DNA from: Holosporaceae bacterium | GTDB lineage: Bacteria > Pseudomonadota > Alphaproteobacteria > UBA3830 | Assembly: GCA_031265715.1 (NCBI GenBank) | Contig: JAISCG010000042.1 | Location: forward strand, 1-5,037 | Length of the DNA: 5,037 bases | Reading direction: 5' to 3' | Shown: in pieces, positions 1-5,037 of the stretch | Numbering within the stretch: position 1 is the stretch's first letter | Layout of the letters: each line of letters opens with the position of its first letter | Notes under the pieces: model-generated | Databases searched by the model: none | Told to the model about the DNA's origin: nothing | What the model saw: the letters and a program-made list of their open reading frames with translations, nothing else | Made by a program: the position numbers and the translations under genes

Positions 1-340
1 TATCTGCAGGAATTTCGCCGTCAGCAAGTATGTTCAAATCGTACGCCATCATAAAAACATAGAGGGTTGTCCCAAACAGGAATCCGGAATGATTACGATC
101 CTTAGAAAAGAAATTGAGCACCCTTAAAGCAAGAGCCTCATTACTGGCCTTATACTTGGCCTGCTCAGCATCCATAATACGGACGAAACTCTTTCCCGGA
201 CCGGAGCTCATCGCATCCAATAGCTCAGTGCGATGCGCATTGTAGGCAGCAAAAAACCTCTCCGTTGCCATACCGAAACAACTACTGCTCACGGAAAGAG
301 CAGCTATACTAAAAACAAAAGATACCACGTCTTTTTTCAT
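1..340 (-). CDS. Exported protein of unknown function, 3' end outside window
   Basis: The frame is open from an ATG at 340 down to the left edge, giving 113 residues with no stop, so the C-terminus is missing. The start is supported by AAGGAG at 347-352, six bases upstream, and by a strong promoter further up. The N-terminus is a typical Sec signal peptide: KK at residues 2-3, a hydrophobic core at about 5-17, then a Ser-rich stretch. Cleavage could follow A25 (G-M-A, a -3/-1 pattern). C21, preceded by three serines, is a poor lipobox but leaves a lipoprotein possible. The mature part looks largely helical and polar, with a more hydrophobic stretch at about 86-100. I do not recognise the family. 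The same strand and a similar export signal link it loosely to the beta-barrel gene at 762-1688, but an IS remnant lies between and it has its own promoter. The gene is very likely real; its function is unknown. Confidence 0.8.
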   Translation of the reverse strand, partial: MKKDVVSFVFSIAALSVSSSCFGMATERFFAAYNAHRTELLDAMSSGPGKSFVRIMDAEQAKYKASNEALALRVLNFFSKDRNHSGFLFGTTLYVFMMAYDLNILADGEIPAD

Positions 341-374
341 TTCGTACTCCTTAGTAACACAAAAACACGTCGGG

Positions 375-403
375 ATTGTATTTTACAACTTTGAGTATGT
401 CAA
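375..403 (-). promoter_or_regulatory. Sigma-70 type promoter of the leftmost gene
   Basis: Read on the minus strand, a perfect -35 TTGACA (398-403) is followed after 17 bp by TACAAT (375-380), five of six matches to the -10 consensus. The predicted transcript would start near 368, giving a leader of roughly 28 nt that contains the AAGGAG site. The spacer contains one copy of the repeat CTCAAAGTTG. A second copy lies just upstream of the -35, so the promoter may be regulated. The -35 is only 10 bp from the end of the IS remnant but lies outside its inverted repeat. Confidence 0.75.
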
Positions 404-416
404 TACCAACTTTGAG
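386..416. repeat. Two 10-bp direct repeats flanking the -35 box
   Basis: CAACTTTGAG occurs perfectly at 386-395 and 407-416 (CTCAAAGTTG on the strand of the leftmost gene). The copies are 21 bp apart, about two helical turns, and place one copy on each side of the TTGACA box. That geometry would suit a transcription factor binding one face of the DNA; this role is inferred. The last three bases of the second copy (414-416) are also the first three bases of the IS inverted repeat, so part of that copy may have been contributed by the insertion. Confidence 0.5.
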
Positions 417-438
417 ACCGTAGAAGATTTTGTGTAAA
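414..438 (+). repeat. Left terminal inverted repeat of IS256-type remnant
   Basis: It starts GAGACCGTAGAAG and ends TTTTGTGTAAA. It pairs with 733-757 on the opposite strand at 22 of 25 positions, differing at positions 8, 9 and 14. With one gap the similarity runs on inward through a shared GAAAC (to about 447). Confidence 0.85.
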
Positions 439-714
439 AACCGAAACTTGATAAAAAGGTTTAAGCCGAAAATCGTGAAGAAGCATCAAAGTAATATTTT
501 CGGCATTGAGGATCGGATTATCTCACTCTACGGTTGCGGGATGAGCACCCGCAGCATACCCGACAACATCCGAAAATTGTACGGGTTCGACTTTCTTGGA
601 ATTCGAAGGCTTGAAAAAAAGTGGACGACAAAAGTTCAGGACTGGGGTACAACTCACTCGCAGTTGACGATCCTGTTCGCTGAGAAAAAGCCAGAGACCG
701 GAAAAGCTGCCTGA
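430..714 (+). pseudogene. IS256 (Mutator-like) transposase remnant, middle deleted
   Basis: The 94-codon frame begins at a TTG just inside the left repeat; no SD-like sequence supports translation. Residues 11-54 match the conserved N-terminal region of IS256-family transposases (PKIVKKHQ, then EDRIISLYGCGMSTRSI and IRKLYG). Residues 61-85 match the extreme C-terminal region (EKKWTTKVQDWG, then HSQLTILF). In the family, which is about 400 residues long, these blocks are separated by some 250-300 residues carrying the DDE catalytic triad, so the middle is lost, with the junction near residues 54-60 (about nt 589-609). The first hundred or so residues are also missing, replaced by ten non-homologous codons. 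The frame stayed open across both deletions and contains no internal stop, so the deletions may be fairly recent. It cannot be a working transposase. Family assignment rests on remembered motifs, but the matching inverted repeats support it independently. Confidence 0.82.
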
Positions 715-732
715 GTATGGGCGTTTCCGCTC

Positions 733-757
733 TTTACACAAAACCTTCCTCGGTCTC
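733..757 (-). repeat. Right terminal inverted repeat of IS256-type remnant
   Basis: Read on the minus strand it begins GAGACCGAGGAAGG and ends TTTTGTGTAAA, matching the left end at 22 of 25 positions. It stops four bases short of the stop codon of the beta-barrel gene (762-764), so the insertion falls directly behind that gene and may have displaced its original terminator. Confidence 0.85.
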
Positions 758-761
758 ATCT

Positions 762-1688
762 TTAAATCTTATACATCCCCATTAAACGAACCGTATACCC
801 CTTGCTGCCGAAGCTAACCCTGGACACATGATCCAAATTGATCTGAGCACGCGCCCCTCCGGCATTATCCAAGTGACCGGCAACCTTCCTCTGCAATCTT
901 CCTTCATTTTTCTTTCGAAGCATGTAGTCAAATTCCAATCCCAGGGAAAAATGACCGACTATCCCTTTTCTGATAAAAAGACCGATCGTCGGAGTTACCT
1001 TGGACACCTTTATCGCCCCATAAGCGCTTGTTAATTCGGATTTTTGAAGAACAGCCCCCAGTTTTATCCCGATCAAAGCATCGAGTGGCTGCACATACTT
1101 TCCAAAAAGCAACGCCGCAGAGGGAGAAAATTTACGAGCTTCAGTTTTTATTTCGCCGTACCCCTTAGGATCCCTATCTCTGCTCTTATTTTGCTTACTT
1201 CCCGAAAAGTCCAACAAAACCTGCCCCCCAAAATAGCTGTTATCCAAGCACATACATCCGTAACCTGCCGTAAACGAAGCTCCGACTTTATTGCTTTTTC
1301 CGTCGGCTATCCTATTCCTGGCAATAGCTGTACCTTTGAACCCAAGCAAACGGGTCGATGGCGCATCTACCCTGATATCCGAAACAAAGACATCAATCCC
1401 ATCGAAACCGGACAACTCCGACTGAATGTCAACTCTTGACGGAAGCGCGCCGAGACCGTGATAGCTCAAACCACCATTAAAAACGTACAGATTCTCTTCG
1501 GTTATGGCCTCACTGCCGACGGACGACCTTACTAACCCCATCCCGCAGAAAAAACCGCCCAGGTCACAGCCGCTTTCCCTGCAATCGTAGGAATCACTTT
1601 CCTGATCTTGGACCAGCGCCCCTTCGCCGAACAAATCAAACATCGGAAACAAGCAACACAACCCTCCGATCAAAAATATCTTCTTCAT
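762..1688 (-). CDS. Predicted outer-membrane beta-barrel protein
   Basis: This 308-residue protein starts at an ATG (1686-1688) preceded by TGGAGG (GGAGG at 1694-1698, 5 nt spacing). The N-terminus is a Sec signal peptide (KK at 2-3, hydrophobic core at about 4-20), probably cut near G23/A24. The mature chain has paired stretches alternating hydrophobic and polar residues and rich in Gly and aromatics, at about 136-163, 188-217, 230-258 and 280-307. This is what transmembrane beta-strands of a small outer-membrane barrel look like; family members often fall under an OMP beta-barrel domain. It ends in Ile, not the usual terminal Phe/Trp. Five cysteines remain in the mature part: C36, C41 and C48 clustered, and C145 and C147. 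A Lys/Arg/Asp-rich segment at 164-186 looks like an exposed loop. The exact family is not recognised; an adhesin, porin-like or surface antigen role is possible. It is transcribed divergently from the sugar operon and is followed immediately by the IS remnant. Confidence 0.85.
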   Translation of the reverse strand: MKKIFLIGGLCCLFPMFDLFGEGALVQDQESDSYDCRESGCDLGGFFCGMGLVRSSVGSEAITEENLYVFNGGLSYHGLGALPSRVDIQSELSGFDGIDVFVSDIRVDAPSTRLLGFKGTAIARNRIADGKSNKVGASFTAGYGCMCLDNSYFGGQVLLDFSGSKQNKSRDRDPKGYGEIKTEARKFSPSAALLFGKYVQPLDALIGIKLGAVLQKSELTSAYGAIKVSKVTPTIGLFIRKGIVGHFSLGLEFDYMLRKKNEGRLQRKVAGHLDNAGGARAQINLDHVSRVSFGSKGYTVRLMGMYKI

Positions 1689-1731
1689 TCAAACCTCCAT
1701 TACGTCATTACAACTAACACAATCAGTTGGG

Positions 1732-1759
1732 AAGATATCACACATCAAGAATAACTCAA
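1732..1759 (-). promoter_or_regulatory. Probable extended -10 promoter of the beta-barrel gene
   Basis: On the minus strand TTGAGT (1754-1759) is followed after 16 bp by TATCTT (1732-1737). A TG dinucleotide sits one base upstream of the hexamer, as in extended -10 promoters. Each hexamer matches consensus at four of six positions. The predicted start near 1725 would give a leader of about 37 nt including the GGAGG site. The -35 lies inside ACTTTGAGT, the reverse complement of a repeat found in the promoter of the leftmost gene. Confidence 0.45.
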
Positions 1760-1814
1760 AGTCACGTTTATATCTTTTTTGACTTAACATTTGAGTGTGT
1801 GTCTTTAAAGTCAC
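1754..1814. repeat. Short repeats in the divergent intergenic region
   Basis: ACTCAAA (1754-1760) and TTTGAGT (1790-1796) form a perfect 7-bp inverted repeat with a 29-bp spacer. In addition AAAGTCAC occurs directly repeated at 1758-1765 and 1807-1814. ACTCAAAGT at 1754-1762 is also present, on the other strand, at 388-396 in the promoter of the leftmost gene. They lie between the divergent start codons, so they could be operators for either gene; this is inferred. The AT-rich context means chance repeats of this length are possible. Confidence 0.35.
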
Positions 1815-1846
1815 AGATTTACTCCAAGAGAATTTATTGTTAAAAA
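1779..1846 (+). promoter_or_regulatory. Candidate promoter region of the sugar operon
   Basis: Two weak candidates face the operon. TTGACT (1779-1784) is a good -35, but only TTTAAA (1804-1809) at a long 19-bp spacing follows it. TTTACT (1818-1823) is followed after 17 bp by TAAAAA (1841-1846). Neither is convincing alone. A promoter is expected here because the operon diverges from the gene upstream. Spacing to the gmd start would leave a leader of about 30-70 nt. Confidence 0.3.
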
Positions 1847-1882
1847 TGTAGCGGTTATTTAAAATTTATACGGTCTGAGAAA

Positions 1883-2971
1883 ATGAAAAAAGCACTGATT
1901 ACGGGAATTACCGGGCAAGACGGATCCTATTTGGCTGAATTTTTGCTGGATAAAGGTTACGAAGTCCATGGAATGAAAAGACGGGGATCTTCCTTCAATA
2001 CCGGAAGGATTAATCACCTTTATCGGGATTGTCATGAAACAAACTCTCGGTTTAAACTTTATTATGGAGATCTCACCGATAGCACCTGCCTGATTCGTCT
2101 CATTCGGGAAATTCAACCGGACGAAATCTACAATCTCGCGGCTCAATCCCATGTAAAAGTATCCTTTGATTGCCCGGAATACACCGCGAATTCCGACGCC
2201 CTCGGCACTTTGAGGATTTTGGAAGCTCTGCGTATTCTCGGCCTTGAAAAAAAAGTAAAATTTTATCAGGCGTCCAGTTCCGAACTCTACGGTTTGGTGC
2301 AGGAAACTCCGCAGTGCGAAACGACTCCGTTTTATCCGCGCTCCCCCTATGCCTGCGCAAAATTGTACGCCTACTGGATTACCGTAAATTATCGGGAAGC
2401 CTATGATATGTTCGCTGTCAACGGAATTTTGTTTAATCACGAATCCCCGCGCCGCGGAGAAACATTTGTAACCAGAAAAATTACGCGGGCGGCTGCGCGA
2501 ATAAAATTCGGCCTGGAAAAAACATTGTATCTGGGAAATCTGGATTCCCGACGCGATTGGGGACACGCAAAAGATTATGTCGAAGGTATGTGGTTGATGT
2601 TACAGCAAAATAATCCGGAAGATTTTGTCCTCGCAACCGGAACTACAACAACCGTTCGCGATTTTTGTCTTATCGCTTTTAGGGAAGCGGGAATCGACAT
2701 TGAATTTAGAGGAAGCGGCGTCGATGAGGAAGGAATTGATAAAGCCACCGGGAAAGTTATCCTGAAAATCGATCCGGGATATTTTCGTCCCGCCGAAGTC
2801 GATTTGCTTCTCGGAAATGCCGAAAAAGCTCGACAAAAACTTGGATGGAAATCAAAATATACTCTGGAAAAACTGGTAAAAGAAATGATCGAGGAAGATA
2901 TAAAAGAAACGCAAAAATTTCTTCTGCTGAAAAATAGCGGATACGTCGAGCTGCCGCCCCGGGAAATCTGA
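1883..2971 (+). CDS. gmd: GDP-mannose 4,6-dehydratase
   Basis: The product, 362 residues, converts GDP-D-mannose to GDP-4-keto-6-deoxy-D-mannose in the cytoplasm, the first committed step to GDP-L-fucose and related 6-deoxy sugars. It is an extended SDR enzyme whose sequence follows E. coli Gmd (373 residues) closely. The NADP-binding glycine motif is TGITGQDGSYL (7-17), and the RR(G)SSFNTGRI segment (33-43) marks the Gmd family. The active-site motif is SSSELYG (131-137) with E134, and Y156 and K160 lie in YPRSPYACAK. NHESPRRGETFVTRKI (185-200) and RDWGHAKDYV (224-233) are nearly invariant in the family. The residue at the catalytic Thr132 of E. coli is Ser here, a conservative change. The start is fixed by homology; the SD is poor (GAGA at 1877-1880, only two bases from the ATG). 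It heads the operon, with fcl 7 bp downstream. By my reading all of its roughly 26 lysines use AAA. Confidence 0.97.
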   Translation: MKKALITGITGQDGSYLAEFLLDKGYEVHGMKRRGSSFNTGRINHLYRDCHETNSRFKLYYGDLTDSTCLIRLIREIQPDEIYNLAAQSHVKVSFDCPEYTANSDALGTLRILEALRILGLEKKVKFYQASSSELYGLVQETPQCETTPFYPRSPYACAKLYAYWITVNYREAYDMFAVNGILFNHESPRRGETFVTRKITRAAARIKFGLEKTLYLGNLDSRRDWGHAKDYVEGMWLMLQQNNPEDFVLATGTTTTVRDFCLIAFREAGIDIEFRGSGVDEEGIDKATGKVILKIDPGYFRPAEVDLLLGNAEKARQKLGWKSKYTLEKLVKEMIEEDIKETQKFLLLKNSGYVELPPREI

Positions 2972-2978
2972 TTTTTCA

Positions 2979-4022
2979 ATGATGAATAAAAATTCTAAAA
3001 TATATGTTGCGGGGCACCGCGGTCTTGTGGGATCCGCCCTGGAAAGATGCCTGAAAAAAAACGGGTACGAAAATATTGTCGCAAAATCTTCGGCGGAGCT
3101 CGATCTGACAAATCAATCGGCCGTGGACGAATTTTTTTATGCGGAAAAACCGGAGTACGTTTTTCTTGCGGCGGCAAAGGTCGGAGGAATTCTCGCGAAT
3201 TTGAGCTACCCTGCGGAATTCATTTATAAAAATATCGCGATCGGAACGAATGTTGTTCACGCCGCCATGAAATACGGAACAAAAAAACTCATAAATTTCG
3301 GATCGAGCTGCATTTATCCCCGCCTCGCTCCGCAGCCGATGAAAGAAGATTGTCTTCTCACATCGGAATTGGAATCCACCAACGAAGCCTATGCCGTAGC
3401 AAAAATTGCGATCCTCAAATTGTGCCGATATTACAACCAACAATACGGAACAAATTTTATTTCCGTCATGCCGACAAATCAGTACGGCGAAAACGACAAC
3501 TTCAACATGGAAACCGCGCACGCACTGCCGATGCTTATGCGCAGATTTCACCTGGCTAAGCTATTGCAAAAAAACGATTTTTCCGGCCTGAAAAATGATC
3601 TGAAAAAATATCCGCCGGGATTCGGATTAGATGAAAATGCCGAAAATTCGGAATCCGTCGCCAATGCGGTCGGAGCGTATCGCGACAAAGTCGTCGTCTG
3701 GGGAGACGGTTCTTCCCGGCGCGAATTCATGAATTCCGACGATCTCGCCGACGCCTGCGTCTATCTTATGAAAAATAAAAATTACAAGGACATCGGAGAA
3801 TTCGTAAATATTACCTCCGGAACGGATATTTTATTGAAAGACCTGGTTGAAATTATCAAAAAAATTGTCGGATTTGAGGGGGTCGTCGAATACGACGTCA
3901 CAAAACCCCACGGAACTCCGCGCAAACTCATGGACACATCAAAAATTCGATCTCTGGGATGGGAACCGAAAATTTCTCTTCGAGACGGAATTAAAAAATT
4001 TTATGAATGGTACCTGAAATGA
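2979..4022 (+). CDS. fcl: GDP-L-fucose synthase (GDP-4-keto-6-deoxymannose epimerase/reductase)
   Basis: This SDR enzyme takes the product of Gmd, epimerises it at C3 and C5 and reduces the 4-keto group with NADPH to give GDP-L-fucose. Visible signatures are the nucleotide-binding motif GHRGLVGSA (12-20), AAAKVGGI (64-71), and FGSSCIYP (107-114) with S109 and the epimerisation cysteine C111. Further along are Y138 and K142 in the YxxxK motif, H181 (second epimerisation residue) and R189. The C-terminal end is typical (KPHGTPRKLMDTSKI, 309-323; LGWEP, 326-330). All catalytic positions agree with E. coli WcaG shifted by two. It is longer than the 321-residue E. coli enzyme, mainly because of about 30-35 extra residues around 198-235, before VVVWGDG. 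Two ATGs lie in tandem (2979 and 2982); either may be used. There is no strong SD (GGGAAA at 2961-2966), so translation is probably coupled to gmd, which ends 7 bp upstream. Confidence 0.96.
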   Translation: MMNKNSKIYVAGHRGLVGSALERCLKKNGYENIVAKSSAELDLTNQSAVDEFFYAEKPEYVFLAAAKVGGILANLSYPAEFIYKNIAIGTNVVHAAMKYGTKKLINFGSSCIYPRLAPQPMKEDCLLTSELESTNEAYAVAKIAILKLCRYYNQQYGTNFISVMPTNQYGENDNFNMETAHALPMLMRRFHLAKLLQKNDFSGLKNDLKKYPPGFGLDENAENSESVANAVGAYRDKVVVWGDGSSRREFMNSDDLADACVYLMKNKNYKDIGEFVNITSGTDILLKDLVEIIKKIVGFEGVVEYDVTKPHGTPRKLMDTSKIRSLGWEPKISLRDGIKKFYEWYLK

Positions 4023-4930
4023 ACACGCCAAAAATTACCGTCGTCACGGTTACCCGCAATTTGATAAAAAACGGCCGCGAAAAACATTTTCGTCAATGTC
4101 TTGAATCCGTTCGCAGTCAAACTTACAAAAATATCGAACATTTAATCATTGACGGAGCGTCCGCCGACGGCACGCTCGATCTGATAAAAGAGTATGCAAA
4201 CAAAAAACAGATTTCCTACATTTCCGAACCGGACAGCGGAATCTACAACGCAATGAACAAAGGAGTTTTGAAAGCGACGGGAAAATATGTCGCATTTTTA
4301 AATTCCGACGATTTTTGGCACGACCCCCGGGGTGTGGAAGAATCCGTGGGCGCGCTGGAAAAGAACGCTGCGGATTTCTCCTACGCCGACGCTTTATTTC
4401 TGAGAAAAGACGGAAAAAAGAAGCGATTAATCGCGAAAATAGGAGCTTTTTTCACGCGAATGCCGTTTTGTCATCAAACCATGTTTACAAAAACGGAGGT
4501 GCTGCGCGAAAATTTATTCAATGAAAAATACAAAAGTGCCGGAGACTACGATTTGATCCTGCGTTTGTGTATGAAAAAATGCAAACCGATATTTGTTGAA
4601 TCCGTATTTACCACCTATCGTGACGGAGGATTTTCCGTGACGGACTCAAAATTATCAATCGCCGAAGTGCTGGACATAACCCGGAATTTATTTTCTGAAT
4701 TATTGCCGAATCTGACAATTGACGATTGCAAGCAAATGTATTTTGAGAATATTGTAAGAGAGGATCTCCTTGAGATCATGAAATCCGTTGTTTGCCCCGG
4801 GATATGCGACAGAATAAATCGCCTAAAGATTAAGCGAACAAAATGCGGAATAGCAATATCAGGCATTAGGTATTTGAAAAATATGCGTTTTACAGATCGA
4901 ATAAAAATGTTATTTTCAACAAGAGGTTAA
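4019..4930 (+). CDS. Family 2 glycosyltransferase, WcaE-like
   Basis: This GT-A fold enzyme probably moves a sugar from a nucleotide donor onto a growing surface glycan at the cytoplasmic side of the inner membrane. From M at 4019 it has 303 residues. The core is PKITVVTVTRN (4-14), IDGASADGT (44-52), EPDSGIYNAMNKG (70-82), then FLNSDDFW (93-100) holding the metal/nucleotide DxD-type site. Later come PFCHQTMF (149-156) and SAGDYDLILRL (173-183) with the acidic residues expected near the acceptor site. The pattern recalls colanic-acid WcaE and related transferases. Residues from about 240 on form a basic, Cys-containing tail (C259, C263, C276) without a clear transmembrane segment. I chose 4019, not the in-frame ATG at 4007, because ATGA overlaps the fcl stop by 4 nt, a usual coupling arrangement, and the family motif begins right after it. 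Donor and acceptor are unknown; GDP-fucose is plausible from context only. Confidence 0.9.
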   Translation: MNTPKITVVTVTRNLIKNGREKHFRQCLESVRSQTYKNIEHLIIDGASADGTLDLIKEYANKKQISYISEPDSGIYNAMNKGVLKATGKYVAFLNSDDFWHDPRGVEESVGALEKNAADFSYADALFLRKDGKKKRLIAKIGAFFTRMPFCHQTMFTKTEVLRENLFNEKYKSAGDYDLILRLCMKKCKPIFVESVFTTYRDGGFSVTDSKLSIAEVLDITRNLFSELLPNLTIDDCKQMYFENIVREDLLEIMKSVVCPGICDRINRLKIKRTKCGIAISGIRYLKNMRFTDRIKMLFSTRG

Positions 4931-4931
4931 T

Positions 4932-5037
4932 ATGAAAGTAATGACCGTCGTCGGCACTCGCCCCGAAATTATAAAATTGGCGCAGACGATAAAAGAGTTG
5001 GATAAATTTACGGATCACATTTTGGTTCACACCGGAC
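4932..5037 (+). CDS. UDP-GlcNAc 2-epimerase family protein, N-terminal fragment (FnlC/WbjD-like)
   Basis: Only 35 residues are inside the window; the frame is open at the right edge. The ATG at 4932 follows AGAGG (4922-4926) by 5 nt and the preceding stop by one base, so it belongs to the same operon. The N-terminus VMTVVGTRPEIIKLAQTI is the signature of non-hydrolysing UDP-GlcNAc 2-epimerases (WecB/MnaA superfamily), where the GTRPE loop forms part of the substrate site. The following LDKFTDHILVHTG resembles the FnlC/WbjD/Cap5G branch as I remember it. That branch performs the last step to UDP-N-acetyl-L-fucosamine; WecB itself makes UDP-ManNAc. With so few residues the branch is a suggestion, though the superfamily is secure. 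Confidence 0.88.
   Translation, partial: MKVMTVVGTRPEIIKLAQTIKELDKFTDHILVHTG

Larger units (their letters stand above)
414..757 (+). mobile_element. IS256-family remnant, internally deleted (MITE-like)
   Basis: The 344-bp element is bounded by 25-bp imperfect inverted repeats at 414-438 and 733-757, both carrying the inner TTTTGTGTAAA that is common at IS256-family ends. Between them lies only a 94-codon reading frame with two pieces of an IS256-type transposase; full elements of this family are about 1.3-1.5 kb. Comparing 8-9 bp on each side (left ACCAACTTT, right ATCTTTAAA) shows no target-site duplication, so the flanks have changed or rearranged since insertion. The element cannot move by itself, because the DDE catalytic core is missing. 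Its ends are well enough kept that a related full-length transposase could in principle act on it. It fills the 421-bp gap between the two minus-strand genes. Confidence 0.82.

Noticed and set aside
398..414. IS-borne outward promoter driving the leftmost gene
   Set aside because: The TTGACA box lies 10 bp outside the inverted repeat, so the promoter is flanking DNA and not a hybrid of the usual IS256 kind.
523..759. A 78-codon minus-strand frame over the IS remnant
   Set aside because: The plus strand carries recognisable transposase motifs, and this frame runs through the right inverted repeat; no support.
715..761. Possible intrinsic terminator after the beta-barrel gene
   Set aside because: The only symmetry there is the IS inverted repeat pairing over 300 bp away; no local GC-rich hairpin followed by a T run is visible on the minus strand.
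1044..1439. A 131-codon plus-strand frame inside the beta-barrel gene
   Set aside because: It is antisense to a gene with signal peptide, SD and strand pattern; no independent evidence for coding.
1859..2566. A 235-codon open frame on the minus strand opposite gmd
   Set aside because: It lies antisense to an unmistakable gmd, has no family motifs or SD-supported start, and its length is explained by the codon bias of the sense gene.
2976..3551. A 191-codon minus-strand frame opposite fcl
   Set aside because: It is a shadow of fcl; the translation is Phe/Arg/Cys-rich with no recognisable domain.
4007..4018. Upstream ATG as start of the glycosyltransferase
   Set aside because: It would lengthen the overlap with fcl and adds four residues outside the family pattern; the ATGA overlap at 4019 is the more usual start.

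Overview
The window looks like a Gram-negative bacterial chromosome. The evidence is a predicted outer-membrane beta-barrel protein, a second exported protein, sigma-70-style promoters and a nucleotide-sugar/glycosyltransferase operon of the kind used for LPS O-antigen, capsule or exopolysaccharide. The species cannot be fixed from the sequence. A host-associated proteobacterium is a guess, not a result.

Left part (1-1760): two minus-strand genes encode exported proteins. One, running off the left edge, is an unrecognised protein with a signal peptide and a good promoter (TTGACA, 17 bp, TACAAT). The other is a 308-residue predicted outer-membrane beta-barrel protein. Between them sits a 344-bp remnant of an IS256-family insertion sequence. 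Both terminal inverted repeats survive (22 of 25 positions match), but the transposase is reduced to two short conserved pieces joined in frame, so it resembles a MITE-like deletion derivative. It abuts the promoter of one gene and the stop codon of the other.

Middle (1689-1882): a divergent intergenic region separates the beta-barrel gene from the sugar operon. It carries a probable extended -10 promoter for the barrel gene, weak candidate promoters for the operon, and short repeats. One of these (ACTCAAAGT) also occurs in the promoter of the leftmost gene.

Right part (1883-5037): a tightly packed plus-strand operon. Gmd (GDP-mannose 4,6-dehydratase) and Fcl (GDP-L-fucose synthase) together convert GDP-D-mannose to GDP-L-fucose. 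A WcaE-like family 2 glycosyltransferase follows with a 4-nt ATGA overlap. Then comes the start of a UDP-GlcNAc 2-epimerase family gene, whose N-terminus looks most like the FnlC/WbjD/Cap5G branch that makes UDP-N-acetyl-L-fucosamine. The operon therefore probably supplies and transfers fucose-type sugars to a surface glycan. Its lysine codons (nearly all AAA in gmd and fcl) differ clearly from the left-hand genes (AAG common), which suggests a separately acquired glycan island beginning near 1800.

No tRNA, rRNA, CRISPR array or convincing intrinsic terminator was seen. I found no wholly new system. The most interesting items are the IS remnant, the shared promoter repeats and the compositional break.
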